Assembly: GCA_026261815.1 (NCBI GenBank)
Contig: JAMPIT010000566.1
Location: 30,963,001-31,027,000, forward strand
Reading direction: 5' to 3'
From: Monarcha castaneiventris obscurior
Lineage: Eukaryota > Chordata > Aves > Passeriformes > Monarchidae
DNA: 64,000 bases
The notes under the pieces were generated by a model that worked only from the letters and a program-made list of their open reading frames with translations, made no database searches and was not told the DNA's origin. A program made the translations under genes and the position numbers. Below, in pieces: positions 51,666-64,000 of this stretch (the first letter of the stretch is position 1; each line of letters begins with the position of its first letter).

Positions 51666-53011
51666 CACGCCCTACAAGTTCAGCATCAATTTAAATTTAA
51701 GACAGAATGGCTGCAACAGGCACTCTTGTAGCAAGTCCTTGCATACATAGCATTTGAGCTTGGCTAAGGATAAAAATTGTAGTCAGTATCTATGGAGAAC
51801 AGATGAAAATTGAAACTGCTATGATAATTTTTGGCAAGAACAGACTAAGATGGGGACTTTTCTTCTACATGGACACAAATGTGGATGATGAAATGATGAA
51901 TCTGCCAGGAAGAGATTCTGCCTCTGAAATAAGATTAGAACAGTTTAAAAAAGCAGTGGAATCACCTCTTGCATATGTTTACTTGTGTTTTGTTTCTATC
52001 CATTTCAGAATTTGCAGAGCCCTAAATTAATTGTACTTTTACTTAATTGTTTATACAATGTTTACACTTGTTTCAGTTGAGTCAGAATAATCTCAATATA
52101 GTCTTGAGGGCAGAGCACGCCATGCCAGGTGTTCTGCAAATGCTGCCATCTCTTTCTGCCATCTTAATGCAAAGATTGAACTTCACCCAACCTGTCAGAC
52201 TGCTTTTATTCTCTGCCAGTACAGCTTTACTGAGTTTTAGGGAATAAAACAATCCAGACTTTCTTCTGGAAGCTGTCAGCTATGCCCACAAAATTCGCAG
52301 GTGCTCCTGGTAAGCCGAGTATAATGCTGAGGGTTGAGGGATGCCATCGCTCAGCATTTCTTCATCCCAGTTACACCATTATGAGAACTCTGCAAGAAAG
52401 AGGCTAATCTTGTGGCCATTCTTTACTCCTACATTTCTAAAAGTGGTTACAAGAAGTCTGTTATATCCAATTATTCCCACATAGTGCCTTTTTTTCATCT
52501 CTTCTTTAGACCTTTTGACCTACCTCTCCTGCAGGAAATTTTACAATCAACTTCCTAATGTTCTTGACAAATCTATTATTAAATAGACACTAATCAAATT
52601 GCAAATTACAAAAAGTTCATATTATGTTCTATTAGTGGTTTCTAATGGAAATAAAAGCTACAACATAAAGCTAATAAAGGTCAGTTGACATACGGAGTAT
52701 GACAATTAAAATTGTAATCAATCAGCAACTGTTACCATTTGTAGTTTGCAGATCCATTGCAAAGGGTTCTACACATCCATGCAATATTCCAGATTGATTT
52801 TTCTCTTTTTCACACCAAATGGGCCACTAGAATATTCCATACACCCCCTGACATTTTGAAGAGCAGTTTCTGCTACAAGTTCAATTATGTTTTTAACGAG
52901 GCATTTGATGTTTTTTGGAATCTGGAAGACCTCTTTGACCTATGACATTTCAGTTCAGAGTATGGGCTTGCTTTGCAGCAGACTGATCATCCACTTTGTC
53001 CTACGCTTGGA
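51666..53011. other. Non-coding DNA between two CR1 copies
   Basis: I see no gene or known repeat. The sequence is AT-rich, with no ORF over 80 codons and no simple repeat of note. Confidence 0.5.
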
Positions 53012-53836
53012 CTGAGTGCACCCTCAGCTGGTTCCCAGCGGACCCCAAGCTGAATGGTGCAGCTGACATGCCTGAAGGATGGGATGCCATCCTGTGGGAC
53101 CTTGACAGGCTTAAGGAGTGGGCCTGTGGGAGCTTAATGAATTTCAACAAGGCCAAGTACAAGATCCAACAACTAGGTTGGGGAATCCCTGAATCCATAC
53201 AGGCTAGGGGATTAAAAAATTGATAAAAGCCCCCTGCAGAAGGACTTAAGGGTACTAGCAAAAGAAAAATTGGGCATGAGCTGGCAATGTGTGCTTGCAG
53301 CCCAGAAAGCCAACCACACCCTGGGCTGCATGGACAGCAGGTCACGAGAGGTGGCTCTGTCCCTGTGCTCGGCTCTTGTGAGGCCCCACCTGGAGTGCTG
53401 TGTCCAGCTCTGGGGTCCCCAACACCGGAAAGACATCAATCTGTTGGAGCAGACCCAGAGGAGGACCGTGAAGGTGATTGATTCTCTGTGAAGAAAGGCT
53501 GAGAGAGTTGGGTTTGCCTGGAGAGGAGAACATCTGGGGAGACCTTTTTGCAGTATACCAATATATAAAGAGGGGTTACAAGAATTTAGGGACTTTTTAC
53601 CAGGGCCCGTAGTGTCAGGACAAAGGGACAAAGGTTTTAAACTGAAAGAGAGTAGGTTTAGGAAAACTGTGCCCAGAAAAACCGTGAATGTCCCATCACT
53701 GGAAGTGTTCCAGGCCAGGGAGAATTAGCTTAGAACAATCTAGTAAAAAATGTCTGTATCCATGGAAAGGGAGTGGATTAAATGATCTTTAAAGGTCCTT
53801 TGCAACCCAAATTATTTTATGTTTCCATGATTTTAT
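53012..53836 (+). mobile_element. CR1 LINE, end of ORF2 plus 3' UTR
   Basis: This is the longest CR1 copy in the window. Its 5' part is the distal end of ORF2, downstream of the reverse-transcriptase core: a first frame (53012-53223) contains MNFNKAKYKIQQLGWG, and a second frame, shifted by one base (53270-53491), contains QCVLAAQKANHTLGCMDS, SREVALSLCSALVRPHLECC and WGPQHRKD. Both match the conserved C-terminal region of CR1 ORF2. The frameshift and stops show the copy is dead. The rest is 3' UTR (gagagagttgggtttgcctg, tttttaccagggcccg, aaactgaaagagagtagg, ggaagtgttccaggccagg) ending at aaaggtcctttgcaacccaa with one decayed octamer. Confidence 0.96.
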
Positions 53837-56800
53837 ACTTTCCACTTGTGTTTGTACCTATCATTAAGGAGTAGGTATCATTTTAGTATTAAGGTAGCTG
53901 AATGAAAAGCATTCTGGGACTGCTGTATGTCAATAAAAATTATCTGAAAGACATAAACCCCTTTTATTTCCATGAATATTGAATGTTAACATAGGTTAAA
54001 GCAAGCAACACAGCTAAAGTCTTATCAGTTTAAAAGATATGTAAGGTAACCGTGCCATCATTATAAAGAAATTAATTATTAGTGATATTAAAAAAGTATT
54101 GTTATGTGAAAAGAAGAAAACATTTTTTCAAAACTTGCAAAGTCTTTCTCAGCTATACATTACTCTGTAACTTCATACCAACAACATGATCAAGATTTAT
54201 TCTTCCAGATGTGGTGAGATGGAATAAGTTTCTTTTCCTGTACAGACAGACTCAAATACATTCAATTTCAATGAACTTTGAATATTTCATGCTGTTGCAT
54301 AAGAGCATGGCAATCTGTTGCATCCATGTTCATAGCTTGGTGCAGCTTACAAGAGCCATGCACAGCCCCTGTATTTTGATGATGACAGTTCAATCCTTGA
54401 TCCTGAAAGGCACCACATACCTGTTTGCACAGCACCCAAAGATTCTTAAGCACTTGTGCTATCAGTGCCTCTGGGACATTAATACAGAATAAATCACTGA
54501 GAGAGTGAATAACAGCATATGAGCAAAGGTTATGCTTGAATTGGGGTTCTAAAACGAACATAGATCGTCTCTAAAAAAACCACACAAAAAATAATCACTT
54601 CCACTCAATGCATCTTTACAACAGATACTTCTCGTGTTTGAACCAAGGGTGTGTGATTCTTTGAATCACAAAGATCTTTTCTGTCCTTGAGGATACCTAG
54701 AATAGTTTGATCTAAGGCAAGCAGAGAGGGTTATATTGGTCTGCAATCTTTCCGTAAAATGGACAAAGACAAGTTGCAAGCTGCTAATACTTCCTCTACC
54801 TGAGGAGACACAGACTTACCTGAAAATGTGCTTCATTTGGGGGAAAGCATGAAAATATAAGCATGGAATAAATGTATAGGTCACTAATGTTTGAGTTCTT
54901 TGTCGAGCTCTGTTTACAGCTTTCAATAGTGGCCACCTTGCACAAGTGAAGCCTTTTCTATTTGTATTTGATGAACTTTGCACATCTTCCTTTTAAGCAA
55001 AACATGAAGCAGAGAGAGGTTCTGTGCTGCAGCACACTGCAGCTGCAGCCCACTTCTACTTTGGAGAAAAGTGTAAGAAACAAAAGAAAAGTAGTGATCA
55101 GTTTTCTGCTGGCAGGTCTTTGTGAGAGTTTAGATGGGGAGCAGTACTCTGGGCAACCACATTATTTTGGCCTAAATTTGTCCTTGTGGTTTCAGTCAGA
55201 ATTGATATTGTGTACTTTGAAATTGCTGTGTGCTGCTGTTGAAGTGCACAGCTGAGCAGCTGCTCCCTCTCAAGACAAAGGAGGCTGCACTTCAGGACAT
55301 GTTCAAGTGATTTCTGATTGTAAAGCTTTTTGGGGTTCTTCAAACTAAAAGTCATTTTTACCACTTCTGCTGCTACTGGTGTATAGGAACAGACAAAAAG
55401 TTCCCTTGAGCTGGTGCAGATGAAACTTGAATTTAAATAGAACTTCAGTAGTTCTGGAGGTTTTTTATTCTTCTTTTAATCTGTGTTTAATCTATAGGCT
55501 GCAATGGCCAGGGTTTATACATAATTCTCTTTAGGGCATGCTCCTAGTGTAATTAGTGACAAAACCTGACTGTAATTAATGAGTAGAATAAGGCTTTAGG
55601 GATTGTCATGCGGGAGAACTTCTCAGCCTAATGAATCGATTTCCATTGAATTGGCTATAAATATAATATTGTTAATAATGAATTGCTTCGTTGTGAGGAT
55701 ACCAGAAGACACTAGAAATGAGCAGATATTACTTTTTTTGCCTCAGAAGCAAGTTCAAAGGGTTGTTTCCCCAATATGTTCTCTAACAGTGTTGTCAGAA
55801 TTTGTGATGGGCAATGTAGCCCTGTCTTGGGCAGAGATAAGGAGGCAGTGGTTTATAGCTGTGATGTCTCCAGGTGCAGTTAAAGCAAAGGTCCTGAAAA
55901 CTGATCACTCATGCCACAGGAGAAACAGCTGAAGGGTCCTAAGATATTCTTACAGACTGTATCTTCCTGAAAATCATCCCTGCAAAGCTAAGGGGTAGGT
56001 AAGTGATGAAGACATCATCAAAACCAGCAGCATTAAAAATGTTTGGTGACTAGAAGTATTTATTTGATGAGGAGGCTGGAGCTGGCACTGAGAAGATAAT
56101 ATCAACACTCCAATTGCCCTTAAGACTCCACTGCTCTACACTCGGAAAGGGATTCCTAAAATGCCACACTGCCACCAATGTGGCAGTTCCCTTTTGGGAA
56201 CTGAACATCCTTAATGCATTGCTCTTTAGAGGTCATGATTTTTCATTCCTTAGTTTTCTTGCTCTGTAGACTATGTTCTTTCTAATCACATTCAAAAATC
56301 TGTAGATGTCTTAATTTCTGTACAGACTTCTAAGTAGGAATAGAAAAGACCCCAAAACAATTGGATGGGAAAAAGTAAAAATGACCATTTTGATTCTCAT
56401 ACATATTCTGTGAGCAGCACCCAAACCTTATTCATCATGTATTCTCTTTCAGATGAGATATGTTCGAAAAGCTCAAGCCTCTGGAGGTTCAGAGAGCTGG
56501 ATCTTCCTATTCCTAACAGAGGGATGACAGAAACTTTGTTTCACATTTGCACAGCTCAAAGAATGCTCCAGTTACAGATGGGGAAGGATTATTGCCAGCC
56601 ACTCTTATGAATTTGTTTTCCAGATTAGCTGCAAGCTCAAGATACTTTAAATACGTGCTGACATGGAGGTGTTTGCATATAAGCTTATTTTACAGGAATC
56701 AGGAGCTGGTGCTGTGCTATCACAGTGTAACACACCCATTGCCACAGCAGTCCAGTAATGCTCTCTTGGCTTCCTCCTTCATTATAAGTCTCAAAAGAGA

Positions 56801-59800
56801 TGCCCTTAGAATTGCATGTCCTTATTCCTGATAACAAAATCCACATTTTCAAGCCTAAATACTAGTCTCTTATCTGGAAAGGAATAATTCTTTGAACAGC
56901 AGAAAAATACACCACCCCAGTGAATTCCACTGGATACAGTAAGTGACCAACATTCATGAAAATCAGAACCCCTCATTCAGATATTTTAAAAATAACCTAT
57001 CTAATATCTAAGCATGCTTGTTCAAAAATGCAGGTCATTAAAATGTGTCTCTTTGTAGGCATTTTAGAGAAAAAAAGATGTGAGTTTGATTTTTCAAACA
57101 TATTTTCCAAGTGAATCTATCTAAGCTGAGTTCTGTCTGCAGTTCTGTCCCAGAAAGAAAATGCACAAAGGTTTAGCAAAGGTGAAAAAATATGCCTTTA
57201 AATGTGGAAGTCCAATTAACTTCCCTGGGCTCCAGCTGCTTTTAGCAACTAAGAAAAATAAGGAAGAAAAATAGGTTGATTTTCATGTATTTATTTAGAT
57301 TTAGGGAAGAAAAAAGAGGCATCCATCCAAGGCTCTACATTTCTGCTATCATTAACCACACAATAAACACATTCTCACCACATTAAATAATCACTTCAAC
57401 AGGAACTAAGCCGGCCAGCCAGCTACCTACAGGGAGTCCTGGGGGACAGATGAAGGAAAAATAAATACCTGTGAATACTCTGGGAAAACAGTAAATCTCC
57501 ACTTTTCAGTAGCACAGCACTCCTGCTTCTAGCCAACATGAAGGGCAAAACAGTCAGTCTTATAAACTCATTATGATACGAGATGGAATATTCCCTGCCC
57601 TGATTTGCCAAGTGCTATTCTTTTGTGATGTTAAGTGGACAGTGTTATTTTGGGTGGTGAAGAGATCTTTCTCCTTTGGAAGGAAAAAGAGAGCCTGGCT
57701 GATGGTGCTAAAAAAGTCTGATCAAAGGTGGGGGATGTGTGGACTCACTGAGCTGTGGAAAAAACCCCCAGCATGCAGAACCAAGGGTTTTTAGTAGACA
57801 TCTGCTTCAGGACCCACGAAGAGGATGTGCACAAGGAATGGGTTGCAATTTTTACTCACTTTTTGCATGTGTGGGTAGGTTTTCAGGCATTATATTGGGT
57901 ACTGAATGTATTCATAATACCATACATAACAATGCAAATTAAATGTTTAGCTTACCAAAACATGCTAATGATCTAAGGGTACAATCTAATGTCTCTGGAA
58001 CTAATTAGTGCTGAACAGTGCAGCAGGAAGGCACAAATGCCATGCACAGTTAAGTATGCTACTCTACACTGCGGGGGAAAGCTCGGCCTCATCACAGAGC
58101 ATGATCAATACGTGTCCAAGGCATCAAGGCTGATAATGCTTTGTGCAGCTACAAAATATGTCCTCACATTCTTCAGTTTTTTTGCTGCTGAGTTTGGCAC
58201 GCTAAGGTATGCAGTGTCAGGGAAATGCACCTTTTGTCTTCTGTGCAAAAATCCCACAAATGCATGGATTTGTTTTTTCTTTCTGGTCATGGTATTTTGG
58301 AGGTGAAGACATTTATAAATAAACATCTTAGTTTAGAAAGGAAATAATTACAGCTATAGTAACAATTCTGAGGCTAATGAATGAGTTCTTCAAAGGTTCT
58401 AAAGTAACAAAAGAAAAAAACCCAAATATTTTCATATATTTCTCTTTGCATTTGTAAGTTGTATGAGAAACTGATAGGGCTTCATTATGGGAAGCAATTT
58501 TTGGATGTTAATTCTCTGCTCATCTGTCTCCCCAAGCCCCTCAGACATTAATTAAACTTTTATAGCCATTCAAACTAACATCTAAACATTCCAACTCAGA
58601 GCTGCTTAAGTACAGCCTCAGGCTATATCTGGCCCAAATCCACCAGAATGGCTCTGTGCCCAATCCTCTGTTCCAGCTATTGACTGTTCTTGACCCCTTT
58701 TTCCTTTACTTTTATCATCTATTATCTTAAGGGGCCTTATTCTGCCCTGGTTCTATTTTGTCCAATGGCATAACAAATTCTTTTTTTTTTTTCTGTACCC
58801 CTCCTACCTGTGGCCAGCAAGTATTCTCCCTGGTAACACTTTCAAAGACTTGAAATACCTTGACAGTTTGACTTTATTGAAGTTACACAACGGGTGATGG
58901 TGGTTATTTGAGCTTGTGCTTCCAGATGGCATGAGATCAATACATGGGATGTGACTCACAGCTAACTGGATATTTGGCCTTTGAAGCATGGTGTTGCAGC
59001 TCCTTAGTAAGTGTTCCAAGCCTTACAGTTTTGAAGGGAGCTGCTTGCTGATATTTGGTGAGGGAGAGTTACAGACTGTCAAAGCTGAAGAGCATTTGGG
59101 CTGAGGTTTGCTGTTTGCTCGTCCGTATCCCCCAGTGCGTGTTATACTTCCAGCATCTAGATGTGCCACCACTTGCACAGATGTCTCAGCTCCCATTAGC
59201 ATCAGTGGAGTTTTAGAGAGTGAGTCAGTGAATTTTGGGTGCAACAAACAGTTATTCAGTTTTTCAAACCACTGACCATGGGAACAGCATCTCCATTTCG
59301 TTTATTTGGGCCTTAGACAAGCAACATCTACCTGTGGACACCTCTGTTGCAGACAGATAAAATTGTCAGCTCTTTTGCACACAGATATGCAAATCTGCCA
59401 ACACATGACAGTTGAATGAAAAATATTCTTAATTGGAGAACTGAGAAAATGTTTTCCAGTCCACAGAGTTCTTAACTATTTGGGTAATGTTTTCCACACA
59501 TATGGTTAGCCATCATTTTTCTTGCCAGCTGAGCGTTACAGAGTCCTTCAGATTTAGTAACTCATTCAAAAAAACGTATAGCAGCAAAATGAGATTATTC
59601 TCTGGGACAAAACCCAGTTTTATTAGTAAATAATTCAGGTTTGTGGAAGAAAGCATATCATTTCATGTGACAATAAGACACCGTCTGGCCACCAGTGGAT
59701 TCCAGCAGGAATAGCAAGACAGTTATGATAGCCTTAGGAGTCATTTGCCCAAGAGTCTTTCTTATTTTAGCAAGTATTAATAAAAAGATTTTTCCATTTA

Positions 59801-61851
59801 CATTGCTTTATTTTTGACTAATTTTCTAAATCTTTTTTTCAATGTGGCAGAAATGCTTCTTGTTTAGATCTTTCTCTTATTTAAAAAAACCCCCTTTTTT
59901 TCCCTACATATCAAAGTGTTTCTTAAGCTGTAAAGCAATAGATGACTGTATCCATGACAGTAGATTTCTGAGGAGAACCTCAGCTCTTAGCAGTATTTAG
60001 CTGTTAGTGTTGGCAGTGGGACTTCTGTCAGCTGTGCTACAAGGTCTGGCATGCCCCAATGGCAGGATGAGGCTGGGCCAGTGAGTGGGAAGCCCAAGGA
60101 AGAACAAGGTCTTGTGCCTGAAGGTCCACTTGCTTTAACTCTGAGAGGAAGACAAGTAAAATGTCACACAGCATTGTAACAATTATATTTAGAGATTTAT
60201 TTATGATTGCAGTGTAAGTCATATTAAGCAAAGTCTTAGGTATTCAGCAGTTATGGAGAATTGGGATTCCTGGCTGAAAATCTGAAATATTAATTCTAAT
60301 GGCTCAGTTTGCCCTGGCCCTTTTAAATCAGTTCAGATGCCTTCCAGCAGTTAACAAATACCTGGTAGTTGGTACTAAAGGAGTGAAACTTTGCTAAAGG
60401 TAAAAATGGTAATTTTGATTGCTCTTCCGGTGTGTAACTATGCAATCATTACACTTCATTAATCACATTCAATAGATGTGCAGTGCTACTTACTAGTACA
60501 GGCTGGGAAACTTTCACAGTTCCACTCTTCAGAGATTATTCCTATCCCCAAAAGCACTATTACCCTTTTTACTCTAGGCTCTTACCAAAGCAGGAAATCT
60601 CAAGTTTAATGTTTTGTATTTACATTACCAATTACTAGATGTGTCAAGCAAATGTTCCAGTATTTTTTAGTACCCAATATCGCAAACTGTTTATACACAA
60701 AGCTAATAGTTCTGATTATGTTTATTGCTCATTCTGCATTCAGAAAAGCCTAAAGAAATGAGGGGAGAATGCCTTTGTGAGAAACCTTCTGTCCAAGGTC
60801 TGTGAAACCTACTGCCTATGGGCAGCTCTAGTTAAAAGGCTTGTTATCGAATCCTATTTTCTAATCAAGAACAGGATGTTAAATTTATACAGTAAATCTA
60901 CTGGGGCATAAAGAACTGATTATTAAGATCAGTCTTCTGTTTAGAAGGGGAGGGAAGTCAAAAGCTCTATACCTACAAAATGCAATTTTTATGAGGGTTG
61001 AGTATTAATTCTGGATTCTGACACTCTGCAGTTTTGATATATTAAAAAAGCTGTTAGATAAATCTGGCAGTTCTCAAAGCAAATTAATTAAGAAAGAAAA
61101 TTATAATATTTTAGTTGTTTCTGGTAAAGATGCATGAAGTTATAAAGAGAATGCTAAAAGAATTTCCCCTCCCTCCTAATCCTTATTCATTCTGGTGAAG
61201 ATTAATTATGAAAAACCTAACAGAGACTCATTAGGTGCCAAAAGAAATGGCATATATGTTAATATCCCTCTAGGAGCCGTGGCTATGACTCCAGGAAATT
61301 AATTTATAATTCATGCTAATATGGTTTAGATTCCTTAGTGTTTGTTCCTGGATGTTACAGGACAGGCTCTAAATATAAGAACTTGCAAAAACTATGCAAT
61401 AAATAAGATCAAGCTGTTCCTTGCACCAGAGAACTAGTATAGAAGCTGGGTTTTTTCTCTGCTTTCTTCTGTCATCTTCATCTTGCTTAAAATACACAGT
61501 AAGAGCTCTGCCAATTGGGATGTAAAATGCCTTCTTGATTGTAGCATATAATTAAAACTTCCCTTTCAGCTTTTTCTCCACATAAGTTTATAAAGGATCT
61601 ACTTGAATTTGAGGCAAAAAAACGACATCTGGCTTCATGGTTTTGTGTGGGCTGCAGCTAGTTATATTCCTTTTTTAAATATATATATTTGTACTGAGTC
61701 AAGCCTAAAATAATGAGCACTCGTTACCCACTGGAATATATTCCTGCATACTGAGAGGTGAAATAAATTCTGCCACGATCACTGAAAATATGCCAGAACC
61801 ATTATTGCACATTGCTCTACTTTGGCCCATTACCAAAAAGATTAAAGTCCT
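53837..61851. other. Non-coding unique DNA, no gene seen
   Basis: AT-rich unique sequence. A 43-base acceptor-donor pair occurs at about 55952-55994 (donor TAG/GTAAGT) but contains stops in reading frames and is unsupported. T-runs lie near 58781-58792. The minus-strand ORFs at 58804-59247 are discussed in the findings. A homeodomain-core-rich block at 55545-55686 is listed separately. Confidence 0.5.
55545..55686. promoter_or_regulatory. Possible regulatory block rich in homeodomain-type cores
   Basis: Within about 140 bases the sequence shows gtaattagtga, gtaattaatgag, cctaatgaatcgattt (containing ATCGAT, a CUX/ONECUT-like core), ctataaatat (one base off a MEF2 site) and ttaataatgaattg. 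Such clustering is common in vertebrate non-coding enhancers, but AT-rich DNA produces these cores by chance, so the call is tentative. Confidence 0.18.
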
Positions 61852-61887
61852 ACACAAAAAAACCCAAAAAAACCAAACCAACCCAAA
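61852..61887 (+). repeat. A/C-only low-complexity tract
   Basis: For 36 bases the plus strand contains only A and C (aaaaaaacccaaaaaaacc, aaaccaacccaaa), and the tract continues A/C-rich to about 61919. It is a simple sequence without a fixed unit. Confidence 0.7.
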
Positions 61888-61951
61888 TCCAAAACAAATA
61901 TCAGATCTTCAACACAAAAAAATGCAACCACTCCGAAACCTTCTCTTCCAG

Positions 61952-61987
61952 GTCCAGCTTGTGACTTGGTTAAAAAATTAAAGCAGG
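61952..61987 (+). other. Exon-like segment, 36 bases, unverified
   Basis: The acceptor CCTTCTCTTCCAG ends at 61951 and a donor CAGG/GTAAGA starts at 61988. Only one frame is open: after two bases it reads PACDLVKKLKQ and leaves one spare base, so the 36 bases are a phase-symmetric cassette. An A/C-rich tract lies just upstream. Peptide unrecognised. Confidence 0.17.
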
Positions 61988-64000
61988 GTAAGACTACTAC
62001 TACAGCATGTTGTATGATAGAGAGTTTGTAAAAGAACCCTGCCTATTTTTCTAGAGTATTCCAGAACTACAGGTTTCAAAGTGCTGAGAACATTTTTGCT
62101 GGGTCAACATCATCACAGCCATGCATTTACAGAGTGTCCTTTAAAGAGTCACTAGGCTGCTTTACATTGAAGCCCATTCAAAACCACCAATATTTAAAAA
62201 TTTCTGAAAGAAGAAGCAAACATATTTCTTTGATGTAGTTTTACATGCTAGAAGAGACTGCAGTTTTAAAATAGAGCTTAAAACTCAAATGATATAATTA
62301 GAAAAATGCATGAGTTTTTAATGTCTAAGGAGGGCAAACAAAGCCGCTATTGGATTCTGGTGGGGAAACATATTGATAAAACACGGGTGGTAGAGCTGAC
62401 AGGGTGAGCTGGAACACAGCTGTCCTCGCAGCACAGGGGGTTGGAGGGGGGTCCCTCGCTGGCCATTGAGCTGCACGCTAACGGAGCAGCACTCAGAGTA
62501 CTTGAGAGGGATCTGCCTTATCCTAAATCCATTTCCCAGAGTGAAATAAAAAGAAATGAGAAGGTTTAACAGTGCGTTTCAAAGATGGTTGTGCTTTAAG
62601 TCTGTCAAACCTTGGCAAGCATCAGTCTGGACTGTGTGAATTTTGTTGCTTGGCAAACCCTGGATGTTTTGCCAAGTGATGAACTGGATTTTCAACAGCC
62701 TTTCTAAACTGTTGGGATTGGGACTGGGATTACAATCTCTCCAAATATCAAGGCTGGCTCCTTTGCCTCAACTGTGCTGTACTCTCGACCTCTGCCACCT
62801 CTGGTGTAGCAGCAGTTTATCCCGTGGGGAATCTGATAGGATTGAGACACCTAAGAGATTCACTGAGAGTACCTTGTAGCTGTGAGTATAGGCTTTGGAC
62901 TGCTTTTGAAAGAGATGAGGAAGAAAGGTCTGTTGGGCAGCATCATGTATGGTTCCTGATGATAGAGAAATATGCCAAACCCCAAACAAGCTCTGAAAAC
63001 AGCCTTGATGGGACCCTTTCACTGCAGCACATGGCAGCTGGCAGTGCCTCTGAGGGAAGACACACCCCAGAGCAAGCTCAGGAGCTCCCCTGACACCTCA
63101 CTGGTGCTAAATCTTGTAGCAGGGGAGAGATTTAGGAATCAAATGTAACAAACCCGTATACACTCCAGTAGATCCCTTTGCCCGCGGGCAAATCACATTT
63201 TCTTTAGAGAAAGGCTAAATGTTGTGCACCTTTACCAAATTTTAACCCTTATGTAGTGTTGGTACCAGCAGTGCTGCTAGTTGCTAAACAGGCACGTGTA
63301 AAACAGGGAGACTGATGGTCTCAAACTGGAGCACTTGCAAGAGCTACACGTCGTTGCCAGGCAGCTGCCGGCTGTGGGGCCATGCAAGGACAGCAGTCTC
63401 TGGTGAGCCACGTGGCTTCACTTCTGCCTGCCCTGTGCATCCTGGTCACTGGCAATGCCAAATGGCAGCCCAGCTATCCGTGGCCACAGCTTTGCCCCCT
63501 CAGTGACAGAGCTCTCCTAGCCTGGCAACACACAGAGCCCCAGCCACATCCACAGCCCCAGACCCATGGGAACAGGAATCCCATGCTGCTTCTGAGTGAT
63601 ACTACAGCTAAAAGAAAAACTACTGTTTGCCGTGTGAGGAGAGGTGAGGAATAAAGGATGAAGAGAGGGAAAAAATTCTACTTTATTGCTGGTCAGTAAG
63701 GTAAAATAAATGACAGCAGATGCATGTTCCTAGAGCAGTGCCACTCAGACAGGATTGCAGCTGGACTCCCCTGCTGTGGCTCTGCCATGCCGTGCCATTC
63801 TGTGCCATGCTATTCCTCCATCAGCCAAACAGTGAGCGGGCTGCAGCACGAGCTTCTGGGCCATGGGCACAGAGTTCCCTCACAGAGGGAGGGGACCAGC
63901 AGGTTTGGAACTTTCTAAGGTGTGGAGCCAGGAGGTGTCCAGGTCATTTTGTGGGAAATTCTCCCTAACTGACATGTTGATAGCACATTAACCCCAATGA
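61988..64000. other. Non-coding unique DNA, no gene seen
   Basis: The part from 62380 to 63970 is GC-richer than the rest, with overlapping ORFs on both strands and no motif. A strong donor-like GAG/GTGAGG near 63642 has only a weak acceptor before it. No CpG island is evident, as CG dinucleotides stay sparse. Confidence 0.5.

Noticed and set aside
53212..53631. 139-codon minus-strand ORF
   Set aside because: It is antisense to the CR1 ORF2 remnant, which is the real feature there.
54206..54215. Five-base microexon between TTCTTCCAG and GTGAGA
   Set aside because: Frame-breaking and too short for normal splicing; most likely chance.
1..64000. Known microRNA seeds (let-7, miR-9, miR-124, miR-137 and others), tRNA genes, CRISPR-like arrays
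   Set aside because: By eye I found no full mature sequence, cloverleaf or spaced direct-repeat array; a covariance-model scan would be decisive.

Overview
The window is vertebrate nuclear DNA, almost certainly from a bird. The direct evidence is a set of 5'-truncated CR1 LINE retrotransposons whose 3' ends carry the short repeated octamer (sense ATTCTATG-like, seen reversed as catagaat) typical of avian and other archosaur CR1. AT-rich, CpG-poor background, dinucleotide and hexanucleotide microsatellites, and the absence of any long open reading frame agree with this. I cannot name a species. Nothing prokaryotic or plasmid-like is present, and I found no CRISPR array, rRNA, or tRNA.

No recognisable protein-coding gene is present. 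Every ORF longer than about 60 codons lies in a CR1 copy, in a microsatellite, or in a GC-richer block that happens to be open on several frames and both strands. The window therefore reads as intergenic DNA or part of a very long intron.

Layout: 1-31 kb is mostly unique AT-rich sequence with a few simple repeats, a pyrimidine-rich tract (22.98-23.29 kb) and two candidate ancient MIR-type SINE remnants (about 8.05 and 28.06 kb). Between 31.1 and 33.1 kb three CR1 copies in alternating orientation sit within 2 kb. At 39.2 kb there is a clean run of about 17 hexamers (CCCTTT). Two short CR1 tails lie at 45.2-45.6 kb, a partial CR1 at 51.4 kb, and the longest CR1 copy (about 0.8 kb, with decayed reverse-transcriptase coding remnants) at 53.0-53.8 kb. 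From 54 to 64 kb the sequence is unique again.

Several short segments look like exons (good acceptor, open frame, good donor): a possible initiating exon at 13498-13595, a 58-base segment at 30059-30116, a phase-compatible pair at 40058/40147, a symmetric 36-base segment at 61952-61987, and a possible terminal exon on the minus strand at 6389-6599. I recognise none of the peptides. Exon-like decoys are common in vertebrate introns, and I found them on both strands with incompatible phases, so these are hypotheses to test against RNA or alignments and not gene calls. I did not see a convincing novel biological system.
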